64,000 nucleotides of DNA, taken from assembly GCF_007858535.1 (NCBI RefSeq), contig NZ_CP040174.1:1426001-1490000 (forward strand), given 5' to 3'. Position 1 is the first letter of the stretch. Each line of letters starts with the position of its first letter. The notes below the pieces were generated by a model. The model had not been told where the DNA came from. It saw only the letters and a program-made list of their open reading frames with translations, and made no database searches. Source of the stretch: Arthrobacter sp. UKPF54-2 (GTDB lineage Bacteria; Actinomycetota; Actinomycetes; Actinomycetales; Micrococcaceae). The position numbers and the translations under genes were made by a program. This document shows, piece after piece, positions 18,064-26,690 of the stretch.

Positions 18064-19281
18064 ATGCGCACCTTTGGCGTTGAGGAGGAACTGCTGATCG
18101 TGGATCCCGCCACCGGGGTCCCGTTGGCGCTGGCCGACGCGCTGCTGGGCGGTCTGAAGCCGGCCGCCGCCGGGGCGGCGGCGGCCGCGGCCACGGAGCC
18201 CGCCCACGACGATTCGGGGTACAGCTTCGAGCTCAAGCTGGAGCAGATCGAAACCCAGACGCTGCCCTGCCTGGAGTACGGCGCCCTGCTCCGGCAGATC
18301 CGGCAGGCCCGGGCTTTCACCGACCGGGCCGCCCGGGCGCACGGCGCCCGGGTGGCGGCCCTGGCCACGTCGCCGCTGGCCTCCGTTACGCACACCACGC
18401 CCAACCCGCGCTACGCCACTATGCAGAAGCGTTTCGGCCTCACCGTGCAGGAGCAGCTGACCTGCGGGTTCCACGTCCACACGTTTGTGGAGTCCCCGGA
18501 GGAGGCGGTGGCGGTGCTGGACCGGATCCGGGACAAGCTCGCCGTGCTGATCGCACTCAGCGCCAACTCGCCCTACTGGAACGGCACGGAGACCGGGTTC
18601 GAAAGCTACCGGACGCAGGCGTGGAACCGCTGGCCGGGGTCCGGGCCCACCATGATCTTCGGCAGCCTGCCGGTTTACCGCCGGGTGGTGAATCGGCTGG
18701 TGGACACCGGCGTGCTGATGGACGAGGGGATGGTCTACTTCGATTCGCGGCTGTGCCGGCACCACCCCACCGTGGAGGTCCGGGTCGCCGACGTCTGCCT
18801 GCGGGCCGAGGATGCGGCGCTGATCGCCGTCCTGGTGCGGGCGCTGGTCGAGACGGCGGCCCGGGAATGGGACGACGGCGTCGACCCCGCCCCGGTGCCG
18901 ACGCTGCTGCTGCGGATGGCCGCCTGGCAGGCCAGCAACTGCGGGCTGCGCGGGCAGCTGCTGGACTTCGGAACCTTCACCCCCGCCCCGGCCGCCGAGG
19001 TGGTGCATGCCCTGGTGGACTTCCTGGCCCCCGTGCTGGCGGAGCAGGGCGAACTGGACCTGGCGCGCCGCGGTGTCAACCGGATCCTGGCGGACGGCAC
19101 GGGGTCGGAGCAACAGCGGCAGGCGCTCAGCGCCCCGGGCCGGGAGACCCCCGCCGACGACGCCGGGCTGGCCGCCGTCGTCGCCCACGCGGTGCGGGTC
19201 TCCACACGCGGCGCGGAGACTGAGGAGATGGAGGGCGCGGCGGAACCGGCCCCCACACTGTCCCGGGTCCGCCGGAGCTAA
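18064..19281 (+). CDS. YbdK-family carboxylate-amine ligase (GCS2 type)
   Basis: A 405-residue member of the glutamate-cysteine ligase 2 superfamily. ATG at 18064 gives [15 protein letters not shown], the standard N-terminus. [39 protein letters not shown] and [18 protein letters not shown] are characteristic. E. coli YbdK has weak glutamate-cysteine ligase activity; the physiological product here is not known. The C-terminal tail, about 50 residues, is Glu/Ala-rich. It overlaps metZ tail to tail by 4 bp. Confidence 0.85.
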   Translation: MRTFGVEEELLIVDPATGVPLALADALLGGLKPAAAGAAAAAATEPAHDDSGYSFELKLEQIETQTLPCLEYGALLRQIRQARAFTDRAARAHGARVAALATSPLASVTHTTPNPRYATMQKRFGLTVQEQLTCGFHVHTFVESPEEAVAVLDRIRDKLAVLIALSANSPYWNGTETGFESYRTQAWNRWPGSGPTMIFGSLPVYRRVVNRLVDTGVLMDEGMVYFDSRLCRHHPTVEVRVADVCLRAEDAALIAVLVRALVETAAREWDDGVDPAPVPTLLLRMAAWQASNCGLRGQLLDFGTFTPAPAAEVVHALVDFLAPVLAEQGELDLARRGVNRILADGTGSEQQRQALSAPGRETPADDAGLAAVVAHAVRVSTRGAETEEMEGAAEPAPTLSRVRRS

Positions 19282-20486
19282 ACCTGCTTGAGTGCGTGCC
19301 CGAGGTCCAGGATCAGGTCCTCCACGTCTTCCAGGCCCACCGACAACCGCACCACGCCGTCGCTCAGCCCGATCGCCGCGCGGCCCTCCGGGCCCATGGC
19401 ACGGTGCGTCGTGGTGGCCGGATGGGTGATCAGCGACTTGGAGTCGCCCAGGTTGTTGGAGATGTCGATGATCCTCAGCGCGTCCAGCAGCGCGAAGGCG
19501 GCCTCTTTCGCCGAACGCCCCGGGGAGGGGGACAGCTCGAAGGTCAGCACGGTGCCGCCGGCCTTCATCTGCCGGGCGGCGAGTTCGTGCTGCGGGTGGG
19601 AGGGCAGCAGCGGGTACTTGACCCAGCTGACCGCGGGCTGCTCCTCAAGCCAGCCGGCCAGCCGCAGCGCGGAGGCGGAGGAGTGGTTCACCCGAAGGCC
19701 CATGGTCTCCAGGCCCTTGGTGAGTACCCAGGCGTTGAAGGCGGAGAGTGCCGGTCCGGTGTGGCGCATCAGCTGCTTGACCGGGCCCTCGATGAACTCT
19801 TTGGTGCCCAGGATCGCGCCGCCGAGCACCCGGCCCTGGCCGTCGATGTGTTTGGTGCCGGAGTAGACGATCACGTCCGCGCCGAGGTCGCCGCAGCGCT
19901 GCAGCAGCGGGGTGGCAAAAACATTGTCGACGACGACCGTCGCGCCGGCGGCGTGGGCCAGCCCGCTCACCGCGGCGATGTCCACGATTTCCTGCATCGG
20001 GTTCGAGGGGGATTCGAAGAAGACCGCCGTCGTCGGCTCCGAGAGCGCGGCGCGCCACTGCTCCAGGTCCGGGCCGTCGACAAAGACGGTCTCCACACCC
20101 CAGCGGGGAAGGATCTCGTTGAGGATCACAAAACAGGAGCCGAACAGCGAGCGGGCCGCGACCACCCGGTCGCCGGCGGCCAGCAGCGCCCCGAGCGCGG
20201 TGAACACCGCGGACATGCCCGAGGCGGTCGCGAAGCATGCCTCGGTGCCCTCGAGCAGCCGGAGCCGCTCCTGGAACGTGGCCACCGAGGGGTTGCCGTA
20301 GCGGGAGTAGACAAAGCGCTCGTCCTCGCCGGTGAAGGCACGCTCCGCCGCTGCCGCGGATTCGTAGACGAAGCCGGAGTTCAGGAAGATCGGCTCGGTG
20401 GTCTCCTGGAAACCGGTGCGGTCCAGCCCGCCGCGGACGGCCTGGGTATCCGGGCTCCAGCCCTGGGCGTCGGGATTGAAGCCCAC
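19278..20486 (-). CDS. metZ: O-succinylhomoserine (or O-acetylhomoserine) sulfhydrylase
   Basis: A 402-residue PLP enzyme of the Cys/Met metabolism family. Seen: [20 protein letters not shown] near residue 81, [35 protein letters not shown], and the PLP lysine in [18 protein letters not shown]. The N-terminus ([11 protein letters not shown]) and the sequence KHIDGQGR fit MetZ better than cystathionine gamma-synthase. It makes homocysteine directly from sulfide. It is last in an operon behind an S-adenosylmethionine riboswitch, a rhodanese and a DUF1737 protein, which fits methionine supply. Confidence 0.9.
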   Translation of the reverse strand: MGFNPDAQGWSPDTQAVRGGLDRTGFQETTEPIFLNSGFVYESAAAAERAFTGEDERFVYSRYGNPSVATFQERLRLLEGTEACFATASGMSAVFTALGALLAAGDRVVAARSLFGSCFVILNEILPRWGVETVFVDGPDLEQWRAALSEPTTAVFFESPSNPMQEIVDIAAVSGLAHAAGATVVVDNVFATPLLQRCGDLGADVIVYSGTKHIDGQGRVLGGAILGTKEFIEGPVKQLMRHTGPALSAFNAWVLTKGLETMGLRVNHSSASALRLAGWLEEQPAVSWVKYPLLPSHPQHELAARQMKAGGTVLTFELSPSPGRSAKEAAFALLDALRIIDISNNLGDSKSLITHPATTTHRAMGPEGRAAIGLSDGVVRLSVGLEDVEDLILDLGHALKQV

Positions 20487-20897
20487 TTAGTGCTTTCCGG
20501 GGTTGGTGGGGAGGCCGCGGTTCTTCCAGCCATTCACGGTGCGGGCGCCGGAGGCGTCCGGTTCGCCCTCGAAGCCCTCCAGGACGTTGTAGGCGGTGAA
20601 GCCGGCGGCCGTGGCGGCGGTGGCTGCCGCCACGGAACGCGCGCCGGAGCGGCACAGGAAGATGAGGTCGGCGCCGTCGTGGTCCGGTAGTTGCGCCCGC
20701 AGCTGGTCCAGGAACTGCCGGTTGGGGTACCCACCGGCCAACGTCCACTGGATGAACAGCGGCTCCCGGCGTCCGCCCGCGGTGTCGGGGACGCCAATGT
20801 GCGCCCACTCGCCCTCGGTCCGGACGTCCACCAGGACAGCGCCGGCCGCAAGCCGTTCCCAGGCCTCCTGCGGGGTCAAGTCTCCGGCGTAGCTCAC
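20487..20897 (-). CDS. Single-domain rhodanese-like sulfurtransferase
   Basis: A 136-residue protein. The GTG start at 20897 (MSYAGDLTPQEAWERL) overlaps the DUF1737 stop by 4 bp; the longer in-frame extension upstream is an out-of-frame reading of that neighbour. Seen: VLVDVRTEGEWAHIGVPDT and the active loop FLCRSGARS, with the catalytic Cys in the CX4R form. It may supply or trap sulfane sulfur for the methionine gene metZ, which begins directly after its stop. Confidence 0.88.
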   Translation of the reverse strand: MSYAGDLTPQEAWERLAAGAVLVDVRTEGEWAHIGVPDTAGGRREPLFIQWTLAGGYPNRQFLDQLRAQLPDHDGADLIFLCRSGARSVAAATAATAAGFTAYNVLEGFEGEPDASGARTVNGWKNRGLPTNPGKH

Positions 20898-21202
20898 GCG
20901 TGGCCTTCGCCCTCGAACTCGACGGCGTCGAGTTCGTCCACGGCGTTCGCGACGGCCGCGTCGGCGCTGGCGATCGCGGCGGGCAGCACCACGGCCTGCG
21001 CCACAATGACGGTGCTGCCGTTGAAGGTGGCGGAGGGGCTGCCATGCAGGACGTAGCCTTCGGCCAGCGCGGCGGACACGCGCTCGCAAAAGGCGCGGTC
21101 GTCGGGGCCCGTGAACAGGCGGTAAGCCAGCTTCTCCTCGGCGCCGGCGGGGGACGATGCGGTTGCTGTATCAGGCACAGCGGGGGCGGACGCGTCAGGC
21201 AC
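20894..21202 (-). CDS. DUF1737 domain protein
   Basis: A 102-residue protein that starts at GTG behind AAGGAG. The core YRLFTGPDDRAFCERVSAAL, then EGYVLHGSPSATFNG and VIVAQAVVLP, is the DUF1737 domain. The function is unknown. It is the first gene of the SAM-riboswitch operon with rhodanese and metZ, so a sulfur-metabolism role is inferred. Confidence 0.8.
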   Translation of the reverse strand: MPDASAPAVPDTATASSPAGAEEKLAYRLFTGPDDRAFCERVSAALAEGYVLHGSPSATFNGSTVIVAQAVVLPAAIASADAAVANAVDELDAVEFEGEGHA

Positions 21203-21244
21203 GACGGATCTCCTTCTTTCACGCTTGCAGCTCGAATTTCGATA

Positions 21245-21333
21245 TGCCGAGTATTCACCTGAGGCACCCCGCCGCGAAAGGGAGGGTTGCCGACCGGCCA
21301 GTCAGGGCTTGGCGCCGGGTCTCATTACTCACC
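21245..21333 (-). promoter_or_regulatory. SAM-IV riboswitch
   Basis: Read on the minus strand, the leader contains GCGCCAAGCCC, GGTCGGCAACCCTCC and GGCGGGGTGCCTCAGGTGA in that order, the hallmark blocks of the actinobacterial SAM-I/IV class. GAGTA (21326-21330) and TACTC (21249-21253) can form the closing helix. It ends about 45 nt before the DUF1737 start and should repress the DUF1737-rhodanese-metZ operon when S-adenosylmethionine is plentiful. SAM-IV rather than SAM-I is judged from the overall pattern. Confidence 0.82.
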
Positions 21334-21414
21334 AAAAACGTAACACCCGCGACGCCGGCCCGCAGAGCCGCCGTCGTCATGTTAAGTAACCGGACCCGCG
21401 CCGGCGCCTGGACC

Positions 21415-22371
21415 TTACTCGATCGTGGCGTACAGCGCGTTCAGCTCGGCCGTCAGCTGCCGGCGCAGTTCGGGTGTTCCGATTTCCTTGCCGTCGATGT
21501 GGTTTACCGGCGCAAGGAGCCGGATGCTGGAGATGAGCCACACGGCGTCGGCGTCGTAGAGGTCGGCGGGTACCAGCGGGCCGTAGCCCAGTTCCCAGCC
21601 GGCGGCCTTGGCCGCGGTGAACAGGGCGCCCTGCGAGGTGCCGGGAAGGATGCCGCTGTCCAGCTGCGGGGTGATCAGCCGGCGCACGGTGCGGACCCCG
21701 CCCGCGCCGTCGTCGGAAGTCTCCAGGTGCGCCAGCAGGACGGTCGACGTCGGGCCCTCCAGCACCCTGCCGTCGGCGGAGGTGAAGATGACGTCGTCCG
21801 CGCCCTGGTGGTGGGCGTAGCGGAGCGCCGCCATGTTCACGGCGTAGGACAGGGTCTTGGCGCCCAGCAGCAGCCACGGCGCGCGTTCGCCGACCTCGCT
21901 GTCATAGCCGCGGTCGAGCAGGAGGACGTCGATGCCGCTCTCGCGCTGCTGGCGCCCGGCGGCCGGGGGCGGGGAGGCCTGGACCCAGCAGGTGGGGGTG
22001 GCGGCGCCTTCGACGCCGCGGGTGGCGAGGAGTTTCACCACCAGTTCGTCTGTCCCGTCGGCGTCGCCGCCGGACCGGCTGCGGAACTCGCTGATCGCGG
22101 TCCCGATCGCGCGGCGCCAGGCGTCCTCGGCCGGGATTTCCAGCTCCAGTGCCCGGGCGGAGCCGGCCAGCCGGCTCAGGTGGGCCTGCAGCTTCCGCGG
22201 CGTACCGCCCACCGCCAGCAGCGACTCGAAGACGCCGTCGCCGCGGGTGGCCCCTTGGTCCGTGGCCATCAGTTGCGGCCGGGACGAGTCGGCGATCCGG
22301 CCGTTCTCGTGCGCGGGATCGAGGAACACCAGCACCGTGGCGGGGGCGGGAACAGAGGCGGAGGCAGTCAT
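21415..22371 (-). CDS. pabC: 4-amino-4-deoxychorismate lyase (class IV aminotransferase)
   Basis: A 318-residue PLP enzyme that releases pyruvate from aminodeoxychorismate to give 4-aminobenzoate for folate. Seen: DQGATRGDGVFESLLAVGG near residue 38, the PLP lysine in LGAKTLSYAVNMAALRYAHH near 190, VIFTSADGRVLEGPTSTVL near 210 and LDSGILPGTSQGALF. Branched-chain or D-amino acid aminotransferase is the alternative, but the nearby aminodeoxychorismate synthase gene at 24-26 kb supports PabC. Confidence 0.85.
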   Translation of the reverse strand: MTASASVPAPATVLVFLDPAHENGRIADSSRPQLMATDQGATRGDGVFESLLAVGGTPRKLQAHLSRLAGSARALELEIPAEDAWRRAIGTAISEFRSRSGGDADGTDELVVKLLATRGVEGAATPTCWVQASPPPAAGRQQRESGIDVLLLDRGYDSEVGERAPWLLLGAKTLSYAVNMAALRYAHHQGADDVIFTSADGRVLEGPTSTVLLAHLETSDDGAGGVRTVRRLITPQLDSGILPGTSQGALFTAAKAAGWELGYGPLVPADLYDADAVWLISSIRLLAPVNHIDGKEIGTPELRRQLTAELNALYATIE

Positions 22372-22464
22372 GCCTTCAGCTTAGTGCGGCCCGCGGCGGG
22401 ATAAGCTGTGCGGGTTGCCCGTTCCGGAACTGTTCCGCGGGTCTGGAGCTTGAGGGGTACGCCT

Positions 22465-23940
22465 GTGCTGTGGCCGTTTCCGCTGACCGGGATATTGCCG
22501 TCCTGGGTGATTCTGATCCTGACGGTGATTGATCTCGTCATCCGTGTGCTGGCGTTGGGCATCATTCCCGGCAACCGCCGGCCCACCACCGCGATGGCCT
22601 GGCTGCTGGGCATCTTCTTTGTGCCGGCCCTTGGCCTGGTGCTGTTCCTGCTGTTCGGCAACTTCCGGCTCTCCCGCCGCCGCCGCGCGCAGCAGGAGGC
22701 GGTGAACACGCGGGTGCGGGCCGGGACCTCGGCCTTGGCCGCCGCTGAAAGCAACTATGACGGGCCCGAGTGGGTGGCGTCCGCCGCGGAACTGAACAAG
22801 ACCCTCGGCTCGCTGCCGATGGTGGACGGCAACAGCGTGGAGCTGCTGCCCGGCTACCCGGATTCCATCAAGGCAATGGCCGCGGCGGTCCGGGAGGCCA
22901 AATCGTTCGTCAACGCCGAGTTCTACATCATGAGCTCGGACCACGTCACCGACGATCTGCTGACGGCCCTGGAGGACGCCGCCGAGCGCGGCGTCGAGGT
23001 CCGGATCCTGTTCGACCACCTTGGCACGTTGCGCATCAAGGGGTACCGCAAGCTGATTGCACGGCTCGAGGCGAGCAAAATCCGCTGGCGGCCCATGCTG
23101 CCGCTGCGGCCGGTGCACGGCCAGTGGCGCCGGCCCGATCTGCGCAACCACCGCAAAATCATGGTGATCGACGGCGAGGTGGCCTTCACCGGATCGCAGA
23201 ACCTGATCGAACCGTCCTACAACAACCCGAAGCACCGCAAGGTGGGCCGCGAGTGGGTCGAGCTGATGACCTGCATGCGCGGCCAGATCGTCACCACCCT
23301 CAACGTGGTGTTCGCCACCGACTGGCTCAGTGAGACGGATGAGTCGCTGGAACACCAGCTGGCCCACCAGCCCGAATCCGCCCCGGGCCATGTCACCGCC
23401 CAGGTGGTGCCCAGCGGCCCGGGGTTCATCACCGAGAACAACCTGCGGCTGTTCAACACGCTGATCTACTCGGCGCAGCACAAGCTCTCGATCTGCAGCC
23501 CGTACTTTGTCCCGGACGACTCGCTGCTCTACGCGGTGACGACGGCAGCCCAGCGCGGGGTCGACGTCGAACTGTTCGTTTCGGAGAAGGGTGACCAGTT
23601 CCTGGTCCACCACGCCCAGCAGTCCTACTATGAGGCGCTGCTGGAGGCCGGGGTGCGGATCTACCTCTACAAGGCGCCTTTTGTGCTGCACGCCAAGCAC
23701 TTCACGGTGGACGACGAGGTGGCCGTGCTGGGCTCGAGCAACATGGACATGCGCTCGTTCTCGCTCAACCTTGAGGTCTCCGTGATGCTGCTCGGCGAGG
23801 ACATCGTGCAGCGGATCCGCGCCGTGGAGGACACCTACCGGGGCATTTCGCGCGAGCTCAAGCTCGAGGAATGGGTCAAGCGGCCAATGGGCGTCAAGTA
23901 CGTGGACAATGTCGCCCGGCTCACGGCCACCCTGCAGTAA
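22465..23940 (+). CDS. cls: Cardiolipin synthase (phospholipase D family)
   Basis: A 491-residue membrane enzyme. GTG at 22465 with AGGGG seven bases upstream gives MLWPFPLTGILPSW; an in-frame GTG at 22408 would add 19 residues. Two N-terminal transmembrane helices precede two phospholipase D domains, each with an HKD motif: HRKIMVID then AFTGSQN, and HAKHFTVDD then VLGSSNMD. It condenses phosphatidylglycerol into cardiolipin at the membrane. Confidence 0.93.
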   Translation: MLWPFPLTGILPSWVILILTVIDLVIRVLALGIIPGNRRPTTAMAWLLGIFFVPALGLVLFLLFGNFRLSRRRRAQQEAVNTRVRAGTSALAAAESNYDGPEWVASAAELNKTLGSLPMVDGNSVELLPGYPDSIKAMAAAVREAKSFVNAEFYIMSSDHVTDDLLTALEDAAERGVEVRILFDHLGTLRIKGYRKLIARLEASKIRWRPMLPLRPVHGQWRRPDLRNHRKIMVIDGEVAFTGSQNLIEPSYNNPKHRKVGREWVELMTCMRGQIVTTLNVVFATDWLSETDESLEHQLAHQPESAPGHVTAQVVPSGPGFITENNLRLFNTLIYSAQHKLSICSPYFVPDDSLLYAVTTAAQRGVDVELFVSEKGDQFLVHHAQQSYYEALLEAGVRIYLYKAPFVLHAKHFTVDDEVAVLGSSNMDMRSFSLNLEVSVMLLGEDIVQRIRAVEDTYRGISRELKLEEWVKRPMGVKYVDNVARLTATLQ

Positions 23941-23950
23941 CCCGCCGCGG

Positions 23951-23992
23951 CCCCGGTGCGGCCTCAGGCTTAGGCATGCACCTAGCCCGGGG
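23951..23992. terminator. Possible bidirectional terminator between cls and pabB
   Basis: GGTGC (23955-23959) pairs with GCACC (23978-23982), and inside it GCCT (23961-23964) pairs with AGGC (23972-23975); CCCC and GGGG runs flank both sides. It sits between two convergent genes and reaches the pabB stop. There is no T-run, which is common for actinobacterial terminators. Confidence 0.4.
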
Positions 23993-26027
23993 GGAACTCA
24001 GCGCCGAGCGCCGAAAGAACCCCGAAGGCCTTGGTCCTGATCTCCTCGTACTCTTCCTGCGGGGAGGAATCTGCGGTGATCGCACCGCCGACGCCGAGGC
24101 TCACGGTGTCGCGGTCCGGGCCGGAGGCGACCACCAGGGTGCGGATGGCCACCGCGAGGTCGGTGGCGCCGCTGAGCGAGAAGTAGCCGATCGCGCCGGA
24201 GTAGACGCCGCGCGGCGCGGCCTCGAGCCGGTCCAGGATGGCCATGGTGCTGACCTTGGGCGCCCCGGTCATGGAGCCGGCCGGGAAGCAGGCCGCGACG
24301 GCCTCGGCCCGCGGCATCCCGGGCCGGAGCCGTGCGTCGATGGTGCTGACCATCTGGTGGACCGTGGCGTAGCTTTCGATCGCGCACAGCCGGGTGACTG
24401 ACACCGAGCCGGGCACAGCGAAATGGCTGAGGTCGTTGCGCAGCAGGTCGACGATCATGATGTTCTCTGCCCGGTCTTTGGGCGAGGATTCGAGGTCGTG
24501 GCGCAGTCTCTCGTCGAGGGCGGCGTCGGAGTCCCGGCCGCGGGTGCCCTTGATCGGCTCGGCCCGCATCGCGCCGTCGGCGCAGATGCGCAGGAAGCGC
24601 TCCGGCGAGGTGCTGGCCACGGTGAGGTCCGCCAGCCGCAGGAAGCTCGCGAAGGGCGCCGGGTTGCGGCGCCGCAGCGCCAGGTAGGTCTGCCACGGGT
24701 CGATCTCCCCGGCAGCCACGGTGGCGGTCAGAGCAGTGGTGAGGCAGACCTCGTAGCTGTTGCCCTCGGTGATCTCGTGCTGCGCCGCGGCGATCTTGGC
24801 CTTGTACGCGGCCTCGGAGTCCCGTGCGCCGAAGTCCAGGGCGGTCCCGGCCGAAGGTCCGACGCCGCTGCTCCCGCCGGCAGCGGACCCGAGGACCTGC
24901 TCCGCCGCCGCGACGGCGGCGCGGGCCGTGGCCAGCCACTCGCCTGCATCCGGGGTGTCGAGGGCGAGCAGCCACGCGGTGCGTTCGAGGTGGTCCAGGA
25001 CCACGGCGCGGCCGGCGAAGATCAGGCTGGCATCCGGGGTCGCGGCGTCCACTTTGCTGCCGCCGGTCTCGCGTTTGAGTTCGTAGCCGAGGTAGCCGAG
25101 CCAGCCGAGGGTGAACTCGCACGGGTAGCCCTCAGGGGCGCGCAGTGCTCGGCGGCCCCACACGCCGTCAAGCCAGCGGAAAAACCCGCCATCGGTCTGC
25201 ACGGTGGAGTTGCCGACGGTCACCCAGGTCCGGCCCGAACGGTGCCGGACGGACTGGCCGTAGCTGCCGCCGTCGTCGGCCAGGATGCTGAAGCGGCTGC
25301 GTTCGGCGGCGGCGCCGCCCTCGGCCAGCGAGGAATCGAGCCACACGGCGTTCGGCGAGCCGCCGTAGAGCAGTTCGAAGAGCCTGGCCGCGTGGGGCGC
25401 GGCGTCGATCCGCTCGGCCGCCAGCTGCAGCCCCCGGCGTGCCGAGAGCTCCGGGAGCAGCGCCGGGGCCACGGCGGGAAGGTATTGGAGGGCCTGCAGC
25501 ACCTCGGCCGGGGCGGCGCCGTCGGCAAGGTTGAGGACCCGCACGTCGGCCCGGGACGGGACATTGTCCGCGGCCAGCCATTCGTCTTCCTGCCGCGCCC
25601 ACTGCTCCCAGTAGGGGCCGTAGCTCTCGCCGTCGCGGGCCAGCGCCCGGGTTTGGCGGTCCTCGTCGGGGGAGTCGGCCCAGATCACGGCGTCAAGATA
25701 GGGTGCGGCGGCCGCGGCAGCCGCACCGACACCCTCGACCAGGACGATCTCGGCCGGCTGGGTCAGCCGTGTTTCGCCGTCGTAATGCCGTTCCCAGTCC
25801 CAGCTGACCCAGCGGGCCGCCTCGCCGCGGCGTAGCGGGGCCAGCACGGTGGCGGCGTAGCGATCGATGCCCGCGGCAAGCCCGTTCCAGCCGGGGTAGA
25901 TGTCTTCGAGGTGGAAGAGGGAGACCTTGTGGTGTTCGCGGAGCCGGGCCGCGAGTTCGATCGCCAGGGTAGTTTTGCCAGCGCCCGAGCGTCCGTCGAT
26001 GGCGATGATGACGGGTGCGGGGCTCAT
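23982..26027 (-). CDS. pabB: P-loop (uridine kinase-like) domain fused to aminodeoxychorismate synthase component I
   Basis: A single 681-residue reading frame. Residues 1-190 form a P-loop kinase-like domain: Walker A GRSGAGKTT at about 12-20, then LFHLEDIYPGWNG and IVLVEGVGAAA. From about residue 210 comes a full chorismate-binding enzyme: PIKGTRGRDSDAALDERLR, KDRAENIMIVDLLRNDLSH and GSMTGAPKVSTMAILDRLE. The lysine in PIKGT is the PabB hallmark (TrpE has Ala), so the product is 4-amino-4-deoxychorismate for folate. The ATG at 26027 overlaps the phosphatase stop. The kinase-like domain has no obvious place in the pathway. Confidence 0.85.
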   Translation of the reverse strand: MSPAPVIIAIDGRSGAGKTTLAIELAARLREHHKVSLFHLEDIYPGWNGLAAGIDRYAATVLAPLRRGEAARWVSWDWERHYDGETRLTQPAEIVLVEGVGAAAAAAAPYLDAVIWADSPDEDRQTRALARDGESYGPYWEQWARQEDEWLAADNVPSRADVRVLNLADGAAPAEVLQALQYLPAVAPALLPELSARRGLQLAAERIDAAPHAARLFELLYGGSPNAVWLDSSLAEGGAAAERSRFSILADDGGSYGQSVRHRSGRTWVTVGNSTVQTDGGFFRWLDGVWGRRALRAPEGYPCEFTLGWLGYLGYELKRETGGSKVDAATPDASLIFAGRAVVLDHLERTAWLLALDTPDAGEWLATARAAVAAAEQVLGSAAGGSSGVGPSAGTALDFGARDSEAAYKAKIAAAQHEITEGNSYEVCLTTALTATVAAGEIDPWQTYLALRRRNPAPFASFLRLADLTVASTSPERFLRICADGAMRAEPIKGTRGRDSDAALDERLRHDLESSPKDRAENIMIVDLLRNDLSHFAVPGSVSVTRLCAIESYATVHQMVSTIDARLRPGMPRAEAVAACFPAGSMTGAPKVSTMAILDRLEAAPRGVYSGAIGYFSLSGATDLAVAIRTLVVASGPDRDTVSLGVGGAITADSSPQEEYEEIRTKAFGVLSALGAEFPPG

Positions 26028-26560
26028 GAAGTAGAGCGTACCGGGTGCACTGTGTGCTGCCGGGCGGCGCGGACGTGCTCGAGGATGCCCGGGACCGCGG
26101 CGTGGATCAGGTCCCAGGTGAGGTCGAAGTCGGCATGGCCGCCGTACCAGGGGTCCTCGATGCCTTGCTCCAGCGGATCCCTGCCGGCGACTGCGGGGTC
26201 GAAGCTGCGCAGCATCCGGATCTTCGCCAGCGAGGCCGGATCCGGCGCGGCCTGCCGCAGCCAGCCGTAATGGTCCACATCCAGGGCCAGGATCAGCTCG
26301 CGGGAGTGGAACCAGTCGCTGCGCCACTCGCGGGCGACGTGCAGCTCGGAGCCAATATGGTGGGCGGCCAGCTTGCGGGCGGCGCGGGGGTCGATCGGCC
26401 GGCCCACCTCGTAGGCGGTGATGCCCGCTGAATCGACCTGGACGCCGGTGAGCTGCGCCGCGGACGCGGCCTCCGCCAGCATCAGCTCGGCCATCGGGGA
26501 CCGGCAGATGTTTCCGGTGCAGACCGTGATGATCCGGTACTGGCTCGACATTGAGGTCAT
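26024..26560 (-). CDS. Low-molecular-weight protein tyrosine phosphatase
   Basis: A 178-residue phosphatase. The signature loop CX5R(S) is at residues 14-21 (CTGNICRS), and the general-acid motif appears as EDPWYGG near residue 140. The start may be ATG at 26560 or 26551. It overlaps the downstream pabB fusion by 4 bp, so the two are co-translated. Low-Mr phosphatases in Gram-positive bacteria often act on exopolysaccharide or arsenate pathways; neither is visible nearby. Confidence 0.88.
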   Translation of the reverse strand: MTSMSSQYRIITVCTGNICRSPMAELMLAEAASAAQLTGVQVDSAGITAYEVGRPIDPRAARKLAAHHIGSELHVAREWRSDWFHSRELILALDVDHYGWLRQAAPDPASLAKIRMLRSFDPAVAGRDPLEQGIEDPWYGGHADFDLTWDLIHAAVPGILEHVRAARQHTVHPVRSTS

Positions 26561-26690
26561 GATTAAGCATGAGGGATTCGGTGGCGGCTTGGCCAGTTGT
26601 GCCGGTCCGCCAGGCAGCGCGGCCGGGCCCGGCCTGCCGGCGGGTCCTTTGGCTCTGGACCGCCGGCCGGGGCCGCTTCAGACTGGGCTT

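Noticed and set aside
16237..19188. A 983-codon minus-strand open frame
   Set aside because: Antisense to the HTH-MurA and YbdK genes, both with complete family motifs.
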